Below are positions 61,970 to 64,000 of a DNA stretch of 64,000 nt, piece by piece. The notes below the pieces were generated by a model, which was not told the DNA's origin, ran no database searches, and saw only the letters and a list, made by a program, of their open reading frames with translations. Source of the DNA: Sellimonas catena (GTDB lineage Bacteria; Bacillota; Clostridia; Lachnospirales; Lachnospiraceae); the NCBI RefSeq assembly GCF_045063725.1, contig NZ_CP173695.1. One strand, written 5' to 3'. Numbering within the stretch: the first letter of the stretch is position 1; each line of letters opens with the position of its first letter. The position numbers and the translations under genes were made by a program.

Positions 61970-61978
61970 CGATTCAAT
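61970..61978. repeat. Right 9-bp target-site duplication of the IS
   Basis: CGATTCAAT, the partner of 60276-60284. Its presence indicates a recent, precise insertion. Confidence 0.85.
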
Positions 61979-62102
61979 CATTCATTAACTATTCTAAACT
62001 TCTATTAAGAAAATATAAAATTATGAATCTTTTCTTTCTTTTTCACTCAAAAAGTATTACAATAAGGATAGTATATGATTGAACAGAAAGGAGTTGCCCT
62101 TT

Positions 62103-62414
62103 ATGGCGAAAAAATGGACAAAAGGTATCGTCGGACTCGCGGCGATCGGTGCAGCAGCGGCCGGCATTCTTTATATGAAGAATAAAAAAGATAATGAAGA
62201 GCTGGAAGACGAATTTGCTGATGATTTTGAAGATCTTGACTTCGATCTGGATGATGATTTAAGCGATACATCCGGACGCGAATATGTACCTCTGAACAAC
62301 GGTTCTTCTGAAGAAGAGCAGGAGGAATCATCTGAAGAGGAGGCCTCTTCTGAAGAAGCCGCGTCCGACGGTGAAGAGCCTGAAGAAGACGAAAAAGACA
62401 ACACGGAAGCATAA
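62103..62414 (+). CDS. Small membrane-anchored protein with acidic tail
   Basis: A 103-residue protein with a short basic start (MAKKWTKG), one hydrophobic segment (about 8-24) and a strongly acidic Glu/Asp/Ser tail. Similar short proteins occur in Lachnospiraceae but no function is known. Start ATG at 62103 follows gaaaggagttgcccttt. It is followed by a terminator and then the debranching enzyme gene. Confidence 0.75.
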   Translation: MAKKWTKGIVGLAAIGAAAAGILYMKNKKDNEELEDEFADDFEDLDFDLDDDLSDTSGREYVPLNNGSSEEEQEESSEEEASSEEAASDGEEPEEDEKDNTEA

Positions 62415-62431
62415 TATCCATGGAAATCAAT

Positions 62432-62466
62432 GCTGCTCTGCAAGACAGAGCAGCTCTTTCTTTTTG
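62432..62466 (+). terminator. Terminator after the acidic protein gene
   Basis: GCTGCTCTG pairs with CAGAGCAGC (9 bp), followed by TCTTTCTTTTT. Confidence 0.82.
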
Positions 62467-62483
62467 AAAGGAGGTATATTATT

Positions 62484-64000
62484 TTGACCTGCTCCGATTT
62501 AACTCTTGTTCCCAGCAGCCATCTAAAACCACTGGATGTCATTTCCGGATTTCAGGTACGTCCCGGATTTTTTCTTTCTCCTGGAACCACCGTTATTCCC
62601 GGAGGTGTCAACTTTACGATTCAATCACAGGCTGCTACCTCCTGTGAGCTGCTTCTCTATCACCGGGAGGCTGAAGAACCCTTTGCAGTTCTGAAATTTC
62701 CGGAAACCTACCGGATCGGTTTTGTCTACTCCATGATCGTATTCGGGCTTGACATCGAAGAGTTTGAATACGCCTACCGGCTGGACGGCCCGTACGAACC
62801 GGAAAAAGGACTTTGTTTTGACAAGACAAGAATTCTTCTTGATCCTTACGCAAAAGCTGTCACCGGGCAGAGCCGCTGGGGATGTAAAAACGACCAGAAA
62901 CATGGATATCGTGCCCGTGTTGTCAGAAGCAATTTTGACTGGGGCGATCATAAACAACCGATGATTTCCATGTCGGACACGATCATCTATGAGCTCCATG
63001 TCCGGGGATTTACAAAAGATCCTTCTTCCGGCGTCACACATCCCGGCACTTTTGCCGGATTGATCGAGAAGATTCCCTACCTTCTTGAGCTTGGTGTGAC
63101 TACCATTGAGCTTATGCCGGTATTTGAGTTCGATGAAATGCGGGACTGCCGTCTCCTCGACGAAAATCAGCTTCTGGATTACTGGGGCTATAATCCGGTC
63201 AGCTTTTTTGCTCCAAATACAAGTTATGCCTCTACCTCCGAATATAACCGGGAAGGGACCGAGTTGAAGCAGCTGATCCGTGCATGTCATGCAAACGGCA
63301 TCGAGGTGATCTTTGACGTGGTATTTAATCACACAGCCGAAGGTGACGAGCGCGGTCCTTATATTTCTTTCAAAGGATTCGACAATCAGATTTATTATAT
63401 GCTGACCCCGGACGGACATTATTATAATTTCAGCGGATGTGGAAATACGCTGAACTGCAATCATCCGGTCGTGCAAAATCTGATTATGAACTGCCTCAGA
63501 TACTGGGTAACAGAATACCGGGTGGACGGCTTCCGTTTCGATCTTGCTTCTATCCTTGGAAGGAACGAGAACGGATCCCCTATGAACCAGCCTCCCCTTC
63601 TGCAGGCACTTGCTTTCGACTCCATCCTCGGCAATGTCAAGCTGATTGCCGAGGCGTGGGATGCAGGAGGACTTTATCAGGTCGGTTCCTTTCCATCCTG
63701 GAACCGCTGGGCAGAATGGAACGGTAAATACCGGGATGATATGCGGCGGTTTCTAAAGGGAGATACTTTCATGATTCATGCCGCAGCGCAGAGAATTATG
63801 GGATCACCGGACCTTTATCCTCCGGAAGGGCGCGGAAGCAATGCTTCCGTCAATTTCCTGACCTGCCATGACGGCTTCTGCCTGAATGACCTGTATTCCT
63901 ATAACACGAAGCACAATGAGGGAAACGGATGGAGCAATGCGGACGGCACCAACGATAATTACAGCTGGAACTGCGGGGTCGAGGGGGAAACAGATGATCC
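62484..64000 (+). CDS. Glycogen debranching enzyme, GlgX/isoamylase type (3' end cut by window)
   Basis: I translated this frame directly: it starts at TTG 62484, preceded by gaaaggaggtatattatt, and is open to the window end (505 codons). It is a GH13 enzyme with an N-terminal CBM48-like domain (about 20-120) and a catalytic barrel. Catalytic motifs are DVVFNHT, VDGFRFDLAS (nucleophile Asp), LIAEAWDAGG (acid/base Glu) and NFLTCHDGF. Full isoamylase-type enzymes are near 700 residues, so about a quarter to a third is missing. It hydrolyses alpha-1,6 branches in glycogen or starch. Confidence 0.9.
   Translation, partial: MTCSDLTLVPSSHLKPLDVISGFQVRPGFFLSPGTTVIPGGVNFTIQSQAATSCELLLYHREAEEPFAVLKFPETYRIGFVYSMIVFGLDIEEFEYAYRLDGPYEPEKGLCFDKTRILLDPYAKAVTGQSRWGCKNDQKHGYRARVVRSNFDWGDHKQPMISMSDTIIYELHVRGFTKDPSSGVTHPGTFAGLIEKIPYLLELGVTTIELMPVFEFDEMRDCRLLDENQLLDYWGYNPVSFFAPNTSYASTSEYNREGTELKQLIRACHANGIEVIFDVVFNHTAEGDERGPYISFKGFDNQIYYMLTPDGHYYNFSGCGNTLNCNHPVVQNLIMNCLRYWVTEYRVDGFRFDLASILGRNENGSPMNQPPLLQALAFDSILGNVKLIAEAWDAGGLYQVGSFPSWNRWAEWNGKYRDDMRRFLKGDTFMIHAAAQRIMGSPDLYPPEGRGSNASVNFLTCHDGFCLNDLYSYNTKHNEGNGWSNADGTNDNYSWNCGVEGETDD

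Noticed and set aside
62171..62542. Serine-rich minus-strand frame
   Set aside because: Antisense of the Glu/Asp-rich tail at 62103-62414; the Ser runs simply mirror GAA/GAT codons.
62625..63476. 283-codon minus-strand frame
   Set aside because: Antisense of the GlgX-type gene, which has all GH13 catalytic motifs on the plus strand.
1..64000. CRISPR array, prophage, toxin-antitoxin or secretion system
   Set aside because: No regularly spaced repeats, phage structural genes, paired small toxin genes or recognisable defence modules were seen on either strand.

Overview
This window looks like a chromosomal segment of a spore-forming gut Firmicute, most likely family Lachnospiraceae. The grounds are the protein types (PDZ/DUF512 radical-SAM-like protein, nucleoside kinase with a threonyl-tRNA-synthetase-like front half, GerA-type germination protein), the amino-acid T-boxes, the dnaG-rpoD-trmK-nif3 cluster and consensus SigA promoters. 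Species cannot be named from sequence alone. Most genes lie on the minus strand. The window opens inside plsY and closes inside a glycogen-debranching enzyme gene.

Layout. 1-3248: plsY, der and a DUF512 protein (minus). 3424-4593: prs (plus). 4661-6752: aroB and a Phe-type T-box-controlled DAHP synthase. 7182-10066: a membrane-anchored unknown and the serC-serA pair. 10122-14625: leuB-ilvD-ilvB behind a strong promoter. 14815-17944: yajC, tgt and an L,D-transpeptidase. 18153-20198: aroC and an RluA-type pseudouridine synthase (plus). 20195-26331: dnaG-rpoD-trmK-nif3 and a nucleoside kinase (minus). 26449-27933: double-domain PPK2. 28034-28401: two identical tRNA-Leu(AAG) genes, each with its own promoter and terminator. 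28565-31035: a thioredoxin-reductase-like flavoprotein without CxxC, then infC-rpmI-rplT with an attenuated leader and an AUU start. 31161-39339 (plus): NSS transporter, GerA-type protein, DegV protein, TetR regulator and a two-gene ABC exporter. 39417-44489: glyA, dut and a three-gene ABC importer under a Trp-type T-box. 44467-45951: aroK and aroE, divergent. 46020-49004: YbjQ-like protein, a small integrated element at the 3' end of metA, and metA. 48982-53965: AI-2E family transporter, DUF1540 protein, and thrS behind an aldo/keto reductase under a third T-box. 53962-58490: YdcF-like protein, SEC-C protein, two small proteins, asnA and purA. 58646-64000: cls, an ISLre2-family IS with a 9-bp target duplication, an acidic membrane-anchored protein and a GlgX-type enzyme cut by the window end.

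Most of this is core metabolism: the shikimate pathway (aroF, B, E, K, C) in four places, serine/glycine (serC, serA, glyA), branched-chain amino acids, and Met/Thr/Asn. Three T-boxes link uncharged tRNA to aromatic synthesis, to a probable tryptophan-type importer and to threonyl-tRNA synthetase. The clearest accessory DNA is the roughly 1.4-kb insert between two 46-bp copies of the metA 3' end (46689-48130). It carries one unrecognised membrane-anchored protein, TACCCC-type repeats resembling integrase arm sites and a tRNA-like mini-fold, but no integrase. No CRISPR array, prophage or recognisable defence operon is visible.
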